This document shows, one piece after another, positions 35,986-47,539 of a DNA stretch of 64,000 nt. The notes under the pieces were generated by a model, which saw nothing but the letters and a program-made list of their open reading frames with translations, made no database searches and was not told where the DNA came from. The DNA comes from Mucor racemosus (Eukaryota; Mucoromycota; Mucoromycetes; Mucorales; Mucoraceae), in NCBI GenBank assembly GCA_027405735.1, contig JAPEHQ010000015.1, positions 868,001-932,000 on the forward strand. The letters run 5' to 3'. Position numbers and translations under genes: made by a program. Each line of letters starts with the position of its first letter. Within the stretch, counting starts at the first letter, position 1.

Positions 35986-37539
35986 TCAAGAACAAATGTT
36001 TGGCCTGCAATGACTTGTAAACCCTGCTTTATCAGATTCAACCTGTAGTGTAGAGTGATGGATTCCATAGATGTCATATATAATACTTTGTCCTTGAGAT
36101 AAAATGTCATCGTAAGTTGATGCAGTAGTAGCTGCAACGATTATATGTGCAGTAAGTGAACTTTTGCCTGGACTCAAGGCCCAAATATGTAAATCATGTA
36201 CTGCAATCACACCCGGAATTTGCAGCAGGGACTTCTCAATCGCTTCGGGTTGAATATGACCCGGTGCTCCTTCCATTAATACAACAATAGAATCTTGAAC
36301 AAGATGATATGTAGTGTATAGTACAATAATAGAGAAAATAAATGTACACATTGGGTCCACAATTGTATAATTAGGTTTGAATATTAAAATAATGGATGAA
36401 ATTAAAACGCCTAGTAAGATTTTTTTTTTTTTTAGTGCGTTACATTATGTATTACGTTCATCATTTTTCTAGATTTCTTTACCAATAGATGCCAGTAAAT
36501 CTCCAAGCACATGAAGTGCAGCTGCTCTAAGATTGATGTTAACCTCCTATTGAAATAAAATCGTGGTCAGTTTGAAAAACTTGAAACTCACCCAACAATA
36601 ATAACAACAACTCTAAGCCTCTTCTTCTTATTTACCTTATGGTCAGTATGATGATGACTATGAGATTCATCATCACCTTGTCCATGTTCATGATTATGAT
36701 GATGGTGATGGTGATGATGATGATCACCGCCTAGGACAAATGCCAAACTATTTTGTATATATTAAAAATCAAAATGTACAATTTTTAGCGGATCAATTAA
36801 AACTTTACATGATATTAACCAGCACCCCAATAGAAGCGGTGATACACATCTATTTGTTATTCAAACCATTTTAATACGAAACATTGACAGGATAAACGGT
36901 TTTTGTTTGATAAAGCTTACAAGTTTAGCATCGATTGCTTGAGGTTTTCTAATTCTTTCTATTGCTTCCATGACTAAAAATCCTGTCAATACCCAAATAG
37001 TCAAAACGGACACTAGTGCGGCTATAACCTCAGCTCGATGGAATCCATATGTATGTTCTAATAAAATGTAGTTATTATTAGTAGAGAGGATAAAAAATTG
37101 ATGAAACACTCTATTTTTTTTTTTTTTTTTTTTTTTACTTTTTGTTGGTGGTTTTTCTGCTAAATAAATGGCTGCAAGTGCAACAATGAAACTTGCCACA
37201 TCAGATAATAAATGAAAAGCATCAGACATCAAAGCTGCAATACAATCGAGTCAGCTTTTAATCTATTTTCAGGGGTATATAAAGCATCTTACCTAATGAG
37301 TTTGCTAAATAACCTGCGATTAATTCTGTGCCAAAAAATAATAATGCAATAGTTGTTGCAATAGCAAGCTTTTTTTTAGTAGATGATTGTGTCGAATCGT
37401 CTGCTTTGAATGCCAAGTTTGTACAAGAAGAAGTGGCGCTTATCATTTTACTGCTATGCTGATGCTGATGCTGATGATTTGATGGAATCAAATAAGTATG
37501 CTCATTTGCATGATCATGTCCTCCTCCATTACAAGTCAT
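35986..37539 (-). CDS. Zinc transporter, cation diffusion facilitator (ZnT/SLC30) family
   Basis: It should export Zn2+ from cytosol into a vacuole or other organelle in exchange for protons. Exons (minus strand) are 37539-37293, 37234-37139, 37057-36921, 36849-36809, 36747-36636, 36546-36483 and 36410-35986, giving 373 residues. Six membrane segments are evident. The Zn-specific HxxxD pairs are present in TM2 (DAFHLLSDVASF) and TM5 (LHVLGDLLASIG). The loop between TM4 and TM5 is a His-rich stretch with about nine consecutive His, then HNHEHG and HSHHHTDH (exon 5), typical of ZnT proteins. The cytosolic C-terminal domain follows (VLMEGAPGHI; VHDLHIWALSPGKSSLTAHI; HHSTLQVE). The N-terminus also has short His clusters. 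It most resembles ZnT2/3/8-type carriers; fungal Zrc1/Cot1 are relatives. Intron 2 opens with a long A run. Confidence 0.9.
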
Positions 37540-39261
37540 TTTTCTATTTATGAATCAATAATAGAAAGCCGGATGAAAAAACAATAATAATAGAAAAAAA
37601 GAAAGAGAATCTACTAGTATTTCTATTTTTTTTTTCTGTGTTGTTGTTGTACTATGGTAAGAAAATGTTACAGCACATAACACATGGATTAGGAAATTAC
37701 CGGAGTTTGCCATATATTTCTATAAAAGAGATGTTTACCATCAAATCTTTTAATTCAAACGTAAGATCATGACATGCAACATTTGCCAATAATTCTAATT
37801 TTGATTAGATGCAATCTATATGTTCTGTACTGCATATCCTGTGATTGACTACTGCAATCGCTGTAATAAATGCATCTAGGTTAATAAAAAGAACGCTATT
37901 CTATTACTTTACAGATAAGGTATATGCAGCGGTATCTCGTTTAAAAGTGTAAATATATGCATGAGTTTATTCTTTATTCAAAAATGTAGCTGCAATATGC
38001 ATGTACTCTTATTTAGCTTTGATAAAAAATACACAGAATAACAATATACGAAAAAAATAGAAAACCAGAATTCTCTCCGGTAGAGCCTATATTTAAAAAT
38101 TTTTTTCAGGTATTTGGAGCTGCTTAAAGTCAATCCAAAAACCCTCAAGCACAAAAGCGCATGCTTGATATATTTTTACATTTTTTTTACAGCAGGTATA
38201 TTCTCATAGTTTGTAAAAATGAAGCTTTCTTGAATTATATGCAATATTCTGCAGTTGGGTGAAAAGCAGTATTTGAATCCCCGAATAGAAATAGAAAATA
38301 TATTTTAGAAGCATACCCTTTCCAAAAAAGCTTCCTCACGTTTTTATAATTGTATTTTTGCAGAAAAAAAAAATAGAGACACTAATTAGAAAAGTTATTG
38401 AATGGTTTGAAGTTGAGAGAAAAGAAAAAACCAACTTTTTGCAAAAGTAATAATTCCTGAAACACTCAGCAAACCTGCTTTGGGTGAAAAACCTGGCGTT
38501 TCAAATACTATTACAACTCAAATTGTGATAAGTATAAAGCAGTTATGTTCTATGAAGAATGACAAGAATTGATTTACAATCACTGTTGCTATTGATCTGG
38601 TTTACAAATTTTCAATAAGATAAATAAGGGAGTATAAATCGCTAAATATAATTATAATTAATGTGCGTAACCACAAACGTGTGGTATATTTTGCATTTAA
38701 AAAAAATGCATTTATTATGTTGTCGAAATGCCATTGAACTGAACTGATATATAAGTAACATTGTATAGCCTGCACACAATGTATTTAGTTTCAAAAATCA
38801 TTAGTCTTCGATTTAATAATCTTGTTGGTTACTGTATGTAATCTTCAAACCTTTTATTTTTGACATACTCCAATCAGTGTCGCTGATGTGGCAAAATCAA
38901 GATCTATTCCATTTGAACATACAGCGCAAATATTTTATCGTTTCAATTACTTTTATCTTTTATATACACAAAAGAAAAGAAAATTAGCTGAAGATGAATA
39001 CATTCTGACATTTTGCCAAGCCAAAAATGAATTTACATTGCAAATACTCTTAATCCAAAGAGTGATATTGTGTATTCAATAAACTCTAAATTGTTAAAAC
39101 GGACATTTAAAGGCTTGTCGTTTTTTATTACAATTTAGAAAAAGCGATGTTACCTTTAAAAACGTGCGTTTTTTTTTATATTCTATACATTCTACAAATC
39201 TTTCTCTTCTTTTTTTCTTCTTCTTTCTTTTTTCATCAAATCTAGAGAATCGTATCCAGAA
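37540..39261. other. intergenic, divergent zinc transporter / PMT2 promoters
   Basis: The two genes diverge across 1.7 kb. A T/C-rich tract at 39,196-39,240 just before the PMT2 ATG is a usual fungal leader feature. No repeat family is recognised. A 64-codon frame at 38,888-39,082 has no features. Confidence 0.45.
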
Positions 39262-42052
39262 ATGGAGACTACAATGAAGAGAAGACACATCCCCAATGTG
39301 TCTGAAAAGCAGCAACAGGATTACCCTGCTGTTGCTGGTGACGATTACATTGATACTAAAGAAAAAGCATACAACAGATATCGTCCTCAACCTCAAGCAC
39401 CAGTGGTTTATTCCTCAAACAAGGTAAGGATAAATCACATTTAAAAAATGATTTTTGTTTGTGCGAGCAATCATGCTAATTGATTAATTTGGGTAAATCT
39501 ATAGAATATTGCATTTTTACAAAAAAATCAACACACAATCATTACAATCGTATTGACACTCTTGTCTTTCTGGACAAGATTTAGAAAGATTACACTTAGT
39601 AAGCATGTGGTTTGGGATGAGGTACGTGTTTTCGTGTTTTCGTGTTTTTTTCTATATATCATGTATTGAATACACATTGTGAAATCTTTTTTTAAAATAG
39701 GCACATTTTGGCAAGGTAAGCACAAAAAAAAAAAAGGAGGGGGAGAGGGGAATACAAAAGATTTTAATTTATTATGTAATTGATATATTAGTTTGGATCA
39801 CATTATTTGAATCATGATTTCTATTTCGATGTTCATCCTCCTCTTGGTAAGATTTTAGTTGGTTTATCAGGTTGGTTAGGTGGTTACAATGGTTCATTTG
39901 GATTTGAATCTGGTGCCGCTTATCCTGACGATGTTAACTTTGCTGTCATGCGTATCTTCAACGCGTTTTTTGGTGCAATGATGGTACCAATTGCCTATCT
40001 TACTGCTGTTCAATTAAAAATGACTACCAAAGCATCTCTCTTGGCAGCTACTATGGTTTTACTCGGTAAAAGAATCAAGATGTAATGATATTTATATCTC
40101 CTGTGCTAAACAATCCTCTATAGATAATGCATTCCTTACCATTAGTAGATTCATTTTATTAGATTCAATGCTCTTGTTTTTCACTTGTACATCTCTTTAT
40201 ACTCTTACTACATTCCATAATTTGCGTTTCCAGTAAGTTCTACAATGATTTATCTGTCTATAAATCGGAAATGTCTCAATTAACACTCCCCCTTAATAGA
40301 TCCTTCACATGCAAATGGTGGACCTGGCTTTGTTTAACTGGTGCTTCATTAGGTTGTGTACTCAGCGTTAAATGGGTTGGTCTCTTTGCTGTTGCCATTG
40401 TTGGTTGTTATACAGTAGAGGATCTTTGGAACATGTGGGGTGATTTACAAATGCCCAAAAAGACCTACGTTGGTCATTGGATTGCCCGTGTAATTGGTCT
40501 CATCATTATTCCTGCAATTATTTATGTTTTCAGTTTCGTTTTACATTTCGGTCTTTTGTACAAGAGTGGTCCTGGCGATGCTCAAATGAGTTCTCTTTTC
40601 CAAGCTAATTTGGAAGGTAATTCTATGGTTGACAATCCTCTCGGTAAGTTGAATTGATGTGGTTTAGGGAAAGTTTTTTACGTTTTAAACTGACGGAAAT
40701 AAAAAAAAAAAAAAAAAGAAATCGCTTATGGATCAAGATTGACGTTCAAAAACACTGGTTATGGCGGTGGATTACTTCATTCTCATGTCCAAACATATCC
40801 TGAAGGTTCCAAGCAACAACAAGTAACATGTTATCATCACAAGGATGACAACAATCATTGGGAAATTCGTCCTCCCAGAAACTCAAATGCTCACGAATAC
40901 GAACAACCAGATAATGAAGATTTTATTCGTTTTGTAAAGGATGGTGATATTGTTCGTCTTCAACATACTTCTACTGGTCGCAACTTGCACAGTCATCCTG
41001 TTAATGCTCCTGTCACTGCTTCTCAATGGGAAGTTAGTTGTTACGGTAATGAAACCATTGGTGATATTCAAGATAATTGGAAGGTTGAAATTGTTGATGA
41101 TTTCATCTACCACAACAAGGAACGTGTTCGTTCTTTGACTACTCGTATCCGTCTTAGACATGTCAAGCAAGGTTGTCTTTTAACAGCTGATGGTACCAGT
41201 TTACCTCAATGGGGTTTCAAGCAATCTGAAGTATTCTGTGACAAGAACAATAATACCAACGATCCTTATTCCATGTGGAATGTAGAACAACATTGGAACG
41301 AAAAGTTACCTGCTGCTCCTTTAAATGCTTACAAGACACATTTCCTTCGTGATTTCATTACTTTGAATATTGCCATGTGGACTTCTAACAATGCTTTGAC
41401 TCCTGATCCTGACAAGTATGATATCCTTTCTTCTACTCCCACCGAATGGCCCTTTGTTACTGTAGGTCTTCGTATGTGTGGTTGGGGTGACAATGATGTT
41501 AAATATTATCTTTTGGGTAATCCTGCTGTTTGGTGGTTATCTATTGCTTCCATATTTGCTTTCTGTCTTACTACTGCTTATTACGTGATTCGTATGCAAA
41601 GAAAGATTAATGACTTAACTCATGGTAAGTGAAAATAAGCTAAATAATAATATTATACTGTAGTGTTAAGCATCTCTCTCTCTCTCTCTTTTTTTTTTTT
41701 TTTTACTTGATTAGCTCAATGGGATCATTACTTCTATGCTGGCAAGACTCTTTTCCTCGGTTGGTTCTTCCATTATATCCCCTTCTTCATTATGGGTCGC
41801 GTCACCTACTTGCATCACTATTTCCCTGCTCTTTACTTTAGTATCCTTATGGTTCCCTTCTTGATGGATCATTACACTCGTAATTGTTCAAAGGCTGTCC
41901 AATGGATGGTTTTTGCCCCTGTTTATATTGCAGTTATTGGTGTATTTATTCATTTTGCACCTGTTTCTTTTGGTATTACAGGCCCAATCAAGGATTATAG
42001 TTATCTTGTTTGGAGAGATACTTGGAATCTCATCGAAGAAAAGAGAAATTAA
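39262..42052 (+). CDS. PMT2: Dolichyl-phosphate-mannose protein O-mannosyltransferase, PMT2 family
   Basis: It transfers mannose from dolichyl-phosphate mannose to Ser/Thr of secretory proteins in the ER, which is needed for the cell wall. Exons: 39262-39423, 39505-39621, 39701-39715, 39792-40065, 40124-40232, 40300-40643, 40719-41624 and 41715-42052, giving 754 residues. The catalytic first luminal loop has the Asp-Glu pair (HVVWDEAHFGKF), then [16 protein letters not shown]. The MIR region holds [32 protein letters not shown] and [14 protein letters not shown]2-type blocks include [21 protein letters not shown] and GLRMCGWGD. Exon 3 is a 15-nt micro-exon coding AHFGK inside the catalytic loop. 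The acceptor of intron 6 follows a long A run instead of pyrimidines. Intron 7 carries a (TC)nTn tract. Member of the Pmt2 rather than the Pmt4 branch by motif; Pmt1 is less likely. Confidence 0.93.
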
Positions 42053-43804
42053 AGAAAACAAATTATAACATTTTGCATCATTCTATTTCAAAAGAAAACA
42101 AAAAATAAAAACCATTATAATATATTTTGCATTTTATGTACGAGAGCTACTACAGTGTTATAAATGCGTTGTATGCACTTGAATGAAATGTATGATTACA
42201 TACTAACATTTATTCGATCAAAAGAGTAATTGCACTCGATCCCCAAGATTTAAAATCTCAAAACCTGAAACCATCAGAAAAATTTAAAAGCTGAAAGAAA
42301 AAAAAAAAGTTCACTTTTTAAAAAATTAATGCTGATCTAAATTAAATGATACATCAAAACAATTTATACAGCAATGATCTTCAACATCTTGGGCATAGCT
42401 TCATAATTTTAGATTGTAAATTAATTAATAAAAAGAGGGCACGCTCCGATTTTTGAAATTGACTTGTTGAAGGGAAAATGTCATTCCTATCAGGCGCCAT
42501 TAATCGCAATTTAGTAAAAAAAGACGTCAATATATGCACTTATTAATTGAAGTCTAGAAATGATGGTATATTCCACAAGATTGTGAGCGTATCTCCCCTC
42601 ATTGGATTAAGACAACGCGATCACTTGCATGATAGCTTGCAACTTGGATAAACGTTCCTTTTAAATAGCTTTGCTAAAATAGCCTTTTCCGAACCAGCAA
42701 AACTGTTGACCAAATACGTTAATCACGCACTGAATAACTACTGAAGGCCACATTCTCACGTAATTTTCACTGTTATTCTAATAAGCTTATGTTTGTAGGT
42801 GATTTGCATATATAAAAGTCAAGCACCTGAGTTTTTCTTGACGTGCAAGATTTCCTAATTAACATCTATCGAGATTATCATACCAAAATATATGAGTCAA
42901 CCTGTTTAAGCTCTTTGTGCTCTGATCATTTGACAAAAACTTGCATATAGTATTTGAAATTCAATGATTTTATACATGAACAATGCCGCTCTTTTTTTGC
43001 ATGAATTCAATAGTAATACACTTGATAACGTCTTTTTTTTTTATTTTTATTTTTTTTTTATTTTTTTATTTTTCCTTTTTTCAACCATATACAAATGTAT
43101 AAGAATGAGTAATTTAAAGTTTTTTTAGTACTACAGGAACTTAAAGTTTCTATTTTTTAGTGATGACATGAGGCAACAGGACAAATCTGATAACCCTTTG
43201 ATGTGTATTTTTAATTGCACACTAAATAGCATAAACAATTGAAATTATTTATTTGAAGTCCTGTAAATTAGAAAATGTGTGCCTAAATTAGATTTTTTTA
43301 ATACTTGAATCATGCAAAACATTGGTAAATTTCTGCCTAATCACCAAAAAGTCTTTTTGCTATGATAATCTGGATTGAAGTTAATACGAAAATTGCGCAT
43401 GTCAAAATGAACTCAGGGGCTTGGCTGCTATATGCAAACCATAAGATCCATGGCTAAATCAAATAATTAGCAGGCAATGTATGCAGTGTATAGACTGATG
43501 TTGATAAAAAATTAAGTTTTATTTTTTTAATACTCATTTCTGACCATTTTATACAATTAATCAGCTAATAGCGCGGAAATCTGCAACTAATCTTTGACTG
43601 TACGAGAAAACGCTCTATTTATAGTAATTGGTTGTGTTCCCTAACATACATTCTGATTTTTCCCTTTAAATGCTATCAACATGAAATTTTTTAAAATTCT
43701 TGTCATACAACCCTAATATTCAATGTAAAAGAAAGAAAAAGAAAACAGGGAACTTTTCCCTCTCTTTTTATTTTCCTCAGCTTTTCCGTTCAACATTATA
43801 TAAT
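42053..43804. other. intergenic between PMT2 and G-alpha genes
   Basis: The left part is the PMT2 3' region. Near 42,436-42,456 an isolated GGGCACGCTCCGATTTTTGAA matches the 3' end of family A, possibly a relic. A T-rich block with interspersed A lies at 43,030-43,082. The last 100 bp is a purine- then pyrimidine-rich leader of the G-alpha gene. No other gene is seen. Confidence 0.45.
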
Positions 43805-45135
43805 ATGGGAAATTTTAAAAGTAAACCAGCACCAGTTATGGATGGTTCATCGAGTTCTTCAACAACAAAAAGTCGAACAATTGATAAACAAATTAAAGCA
43901 GACCAGAAACGTATGAAAAAGGAAGTGAAATTGCTGTTACTAGGTAAAATAAGAATAATCATGGGGTCTCCTAATTATTGCTTACTTATGGTAAATCAAT
44001 ATTATTAGGTGCTGGAGAGTCTGGAAAATCAACAGTTTTAAAGCAAATGAGATTAATACACGCTTCTGGATTTAAAGCGAGTGAAAGAGAGGGCTTTCGT
44101 ATAGTCGTATTTTTCAACGTATTTTCAACTATTCAAACATTATTGGAGGCATTAGAAGTATTGGACTTGGAATTATCTGATCCAATTTCAAAGGTATGCA
44201 AAAAAACAAAAAAAAAGTATATACTATATAAACATACTATTATACTAAACTTATCGTATGAAGGACTATGCTAGTTTGTTTATAGACACCCCTTCATTGG
44301 AAGAAAATCAACCATTTCCTGAAATATACCATAAACCATTAAAGCATCTGTGGAATAATGAAAATATACAGGTTGCTTGTAAAAGAGGCAACATGTTTGC
44401 ATTACATGACAATATATCATAGTAAGTTTGTGATATGTACCTTAAAAATACGGTAACTAAACTGTGTGCATAGTTTCTTTGAAAAACTTGATACATTATG
44501 GGAACCCAATTATACCCCAACCGATCAAGATATTATTCGTTGTAGAGCGAAAACAACTGGTATTGTCGAAACAACATTTCATCTTGGTCCACTTATATAC
44601 CGTATGTTTGATGTGGGAGGTCAAAGAAGTGAAAGAAAAAAATGGATTCATTGCTTTGATAACGTAACTGCTATTCTATTTGTTGTAGCCATCAGTGGTT
44701 ATGATCAGTGTTTAGCTGAAGATCGAGATTCCAATCAAGTATGTATTTGTAGCTATTATTCTAAAAAAAAAAAAGTTAAGTCCTAACGTGTGTAAACAGA
44801 TGCATGAAGCGCTAATGCTATTTGATACAACATGTAATTCACATTGGTTTGTCAAAACTTCAATGATTTTACTGTTAAACAAGATTGATATTTTCAAAAA
44901 GAAAATTACATATTCTCCCATAGCAGACTATTTCCCTGATTATAGCGGCCATGTTGAGAATTATGATACAGCTAGACATTACTTTAAATCGAGGTTTCAA
45001 AGATTGAATCATAAACCAGACAAACGAGTTTATGTTCATTTCACAGACGCAACCGATACAACTCTTTTGCAACATGTTATGATGGCAGTATCTGATATTA
45101 TTCTTAATGAAAATTTGAGTAGTATCATGATGTAG
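43805..45135 (+). CDS. Heterotrimeric G protein alpha subunit
   Basis: It relays signals from membrane receptors by GTP binding and hydrolysis. Exons: 43805-43943, 44009-44193, 44264-44421, 44474-44738 and 44800-45135, giving 360 residues. The start MGNFKS is an N-myristoylation signal; this decides the ATG over an in-frame upstream one at 43,700. Nucleotide-binding boxes are all present: G1 [12 protein letters not shown] (across intron 1), switch [15 protein letters not shown] with the conserved Arg and Thr, G3 [18 protein letters not shown] with the catalytic Gln, and G4 [10 protein letters not shown]5 reads TDATDT where TCATDT is usual. The C-terminus ENLSSIMM lacks the Cys four residues from the end that pertussis toxin modifies in Gi types and is a residue shorter than common ends, so receptor coupling may differ. 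The paralogue group cannot be assigned from sequence alone. Confidence 0.93.
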
Positions 45136-46245
45136 TTATGAACCTGTATTTTTTTTTTTTTTTTTTCATATATACAACTAATTATTTGTACAACAAATCT
45201 TCCCCCTCCCCATATCCCAACGCAACATTTCATCTAAACCTGTTTAATTTATGAATCATGATCCAACTAACATCACCAGTGCTACCTTTTTTTTAAAAAA
45301 AAAACCTATACTTTATATACACTATATACATTATTATGTATCTATATATACTACAATCTTATATATATCTTGATAAATCTTCATGTCAAATAAAAGCTGG
45401 TCTATTATGAATATGAAATACATACTACAATTGATTAAAGTTTAATAAAAAAGTTTTAAGGCATTTATAATGTGTATTAATGTATTCTCATACTTGGATG
45501 AACCCATACTTGCTTGCGAGCTGCTGATCAACCGGTAAAATACGGTAAAATTGTATATGTATTGGGTTTTTGAGTCCAACATCTTTATTGGTGAACTACA
45601 TGTTCACCTGGAACGCAATGATATTTAGTTTGCGAAACATAGTGCGTTTTTTTTATTTATATCACATACATCTACCATATAAGTGACACATACTACCTAT
45701 GTATTGCACAACTTAATTCCTTGTATTTCCGACCTGTGAACAATAAACAAAATTGAGATGTTGGATTTCCTTTTATTACTACAATATGTTTTCAGTGCAA
45801 CATGCACAAATGTTAAATAAGATTGTTGTGTTTACAAACATATAATTTTGGTGTAAGCCCCCTTTTTCTGTTGTAATAAAACCGTCGCCTATATTATAAC
45901 TTGAAAAAGTACAAATCGTATCTGTACACAATATCTTGGTTCAAAAATGAGGTAATCAATTATTACTCAATAACAATAAGTGCTATTTTTTTTTTACAAA
46001 TAAGTTGGATAAACCAACAAAGAAATAACCCGATTTAAAGATTTTTCATTATAATAGCTTTTTTTTTTTTCATGTATATATACGTATAATTTAAAACACA
46101 AATGCATGATTCATTCTAAAATGTTATTTCATTGTTGATATTTGATAATGGTATTGTTGCTACAATGTTAAAAGAGCTCATACTATAAATGATATCTCAT
46201 ATTTCAATTTATCATTGGTATACTGTATTAACACAAGAAAAGTTG
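45136..46245. other. intergenic downstream of the G-alpha gene
   Basis: This A+T-rich region contains the G-alpha 3' end, with T-runs at 45,150-45,166, 45,990 and 46,063. No gene or known repeat family was recognised before the family A copy begins. Confidence 0.45.
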
Positions 46246-46249
46246 GTTT

Positions 46250-47445
46250 TTGAAGTTTCTATTTGTCAAAATCGGAGAGTGCCCTTTTTTTCAATACAAA
46301 GCATTTTTAAGGATACACATTAGATAATTCAAAACAGATATAAATTGGTTGCATTATGCTACCTATTCCTAAATTTATTTTATATCTCACGAAAGACTTA
46401 AAAACGCGTAAAATTCACTGCTTTTTCCTTGAAAACTGGGTCTCATTTTTCATCCCTGCTCTACTTTTTGTTTTCACTAAATAACACCAACAAAAAAATA
46501 TATGCCAATGTACCTGAGATGCTCACCTATAATCCAAAAACAAGTATCCGGAAATATCCTACTTTTTACAGTTGGTATTAATTTTTCAGCGCTAATGTTT
46601 CAGATTTTTTACGCGTATTTCACTGCTAAAGGATTGAAAACTTTGAGGCTTCATATCTCCAGAAAAAATTAAGCTATACTAACACTTTTTAATAACGAAA
46701 CTTACTTTTTTTGAAGTGCTCTATAACATATGTTAATATAAAAAAATTCCGAACACTTTTATTTTTTTTCATTTTTTTTTGACATTTCTATAGTAGGTTT
46801 CAAAATATTGGTTAAATTGAGCAATATTTTTTTTGCATTCATGTCATTAAGCTCATTAAGCTCTCTCAGACCCAACTTAGAGTTTTTCAAAATAATGATT
46901 CTTCGTGGAGATATCCTCAAAAATATGTACAAAAAGGTACCTCCATTTCTAGCTTCCATTTTTCCCTTATATACCCTCATGCCAAATTCTGAATCTGAAA
47001 AAAATTGGACAAAAATCTTGCTTTCTCTACGAAAAATGCAGCTAGAAAACTTTGCAATAGCTCGATTTATAGATAACTGTTTTGTGCATCGTTGCAATTT
47101 ATTATATTTTAAATATGCTTATAAATAGTGATGTGTATCTTCAAAAAACCTCCAAAATTTCAATTGCATTTTGCGCACAATTTAATGTAGAATGTTTGTC
47201 TAGTTTTTATTTAGATGGATGCAGAATCCAAAACTGTACAAAAACTATTTAATATACAAGGCCGATTTACTTTGCAGTTCATCAGCCATTAAACGATTTT
47301 GTTTTTTTCATCATATTTCGTCCATTTTTTAAAATAAATTTTGGCACCCCGTTATGATAGGTTATAAGCTGTGACAAAAACTATTATTTTGATTATCTCG
47401 ACGAAAAATCAATATATTTTGCTAAAACAAAAAATGCAGAGTAGC
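46250..47445 (-). repeat. repeat family A, copy 4
   Basis: This inverted copy reads, on the minus strand, all family A blocks found in copies 2 and 3. Its 3' end is near 46,266-46,290. Beyond its 5' end the match to the 30.15-30.6 kb region continues into family D, so 46,350-47,930 mirrors 30,151-31,660. Confidence 0.8.
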
Positions 47446-47539
47446 AATCAATTAGATCTATCTTGTGAATACAGAAATTAAGCCCTGGATAATGAGTTTT
47501 AAGTTTTAAAAATTAATAAACTAGTATTTACAACTGCAG

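Noticed and set aside
41672..41704. CRISPR or tandem repeat array
   Set aside because: It is a simple (TC)n-Tn tract inside a PMT2 intron. No spaced direct repeats of CRISPR type exist anywhere, as expected for a fungus.
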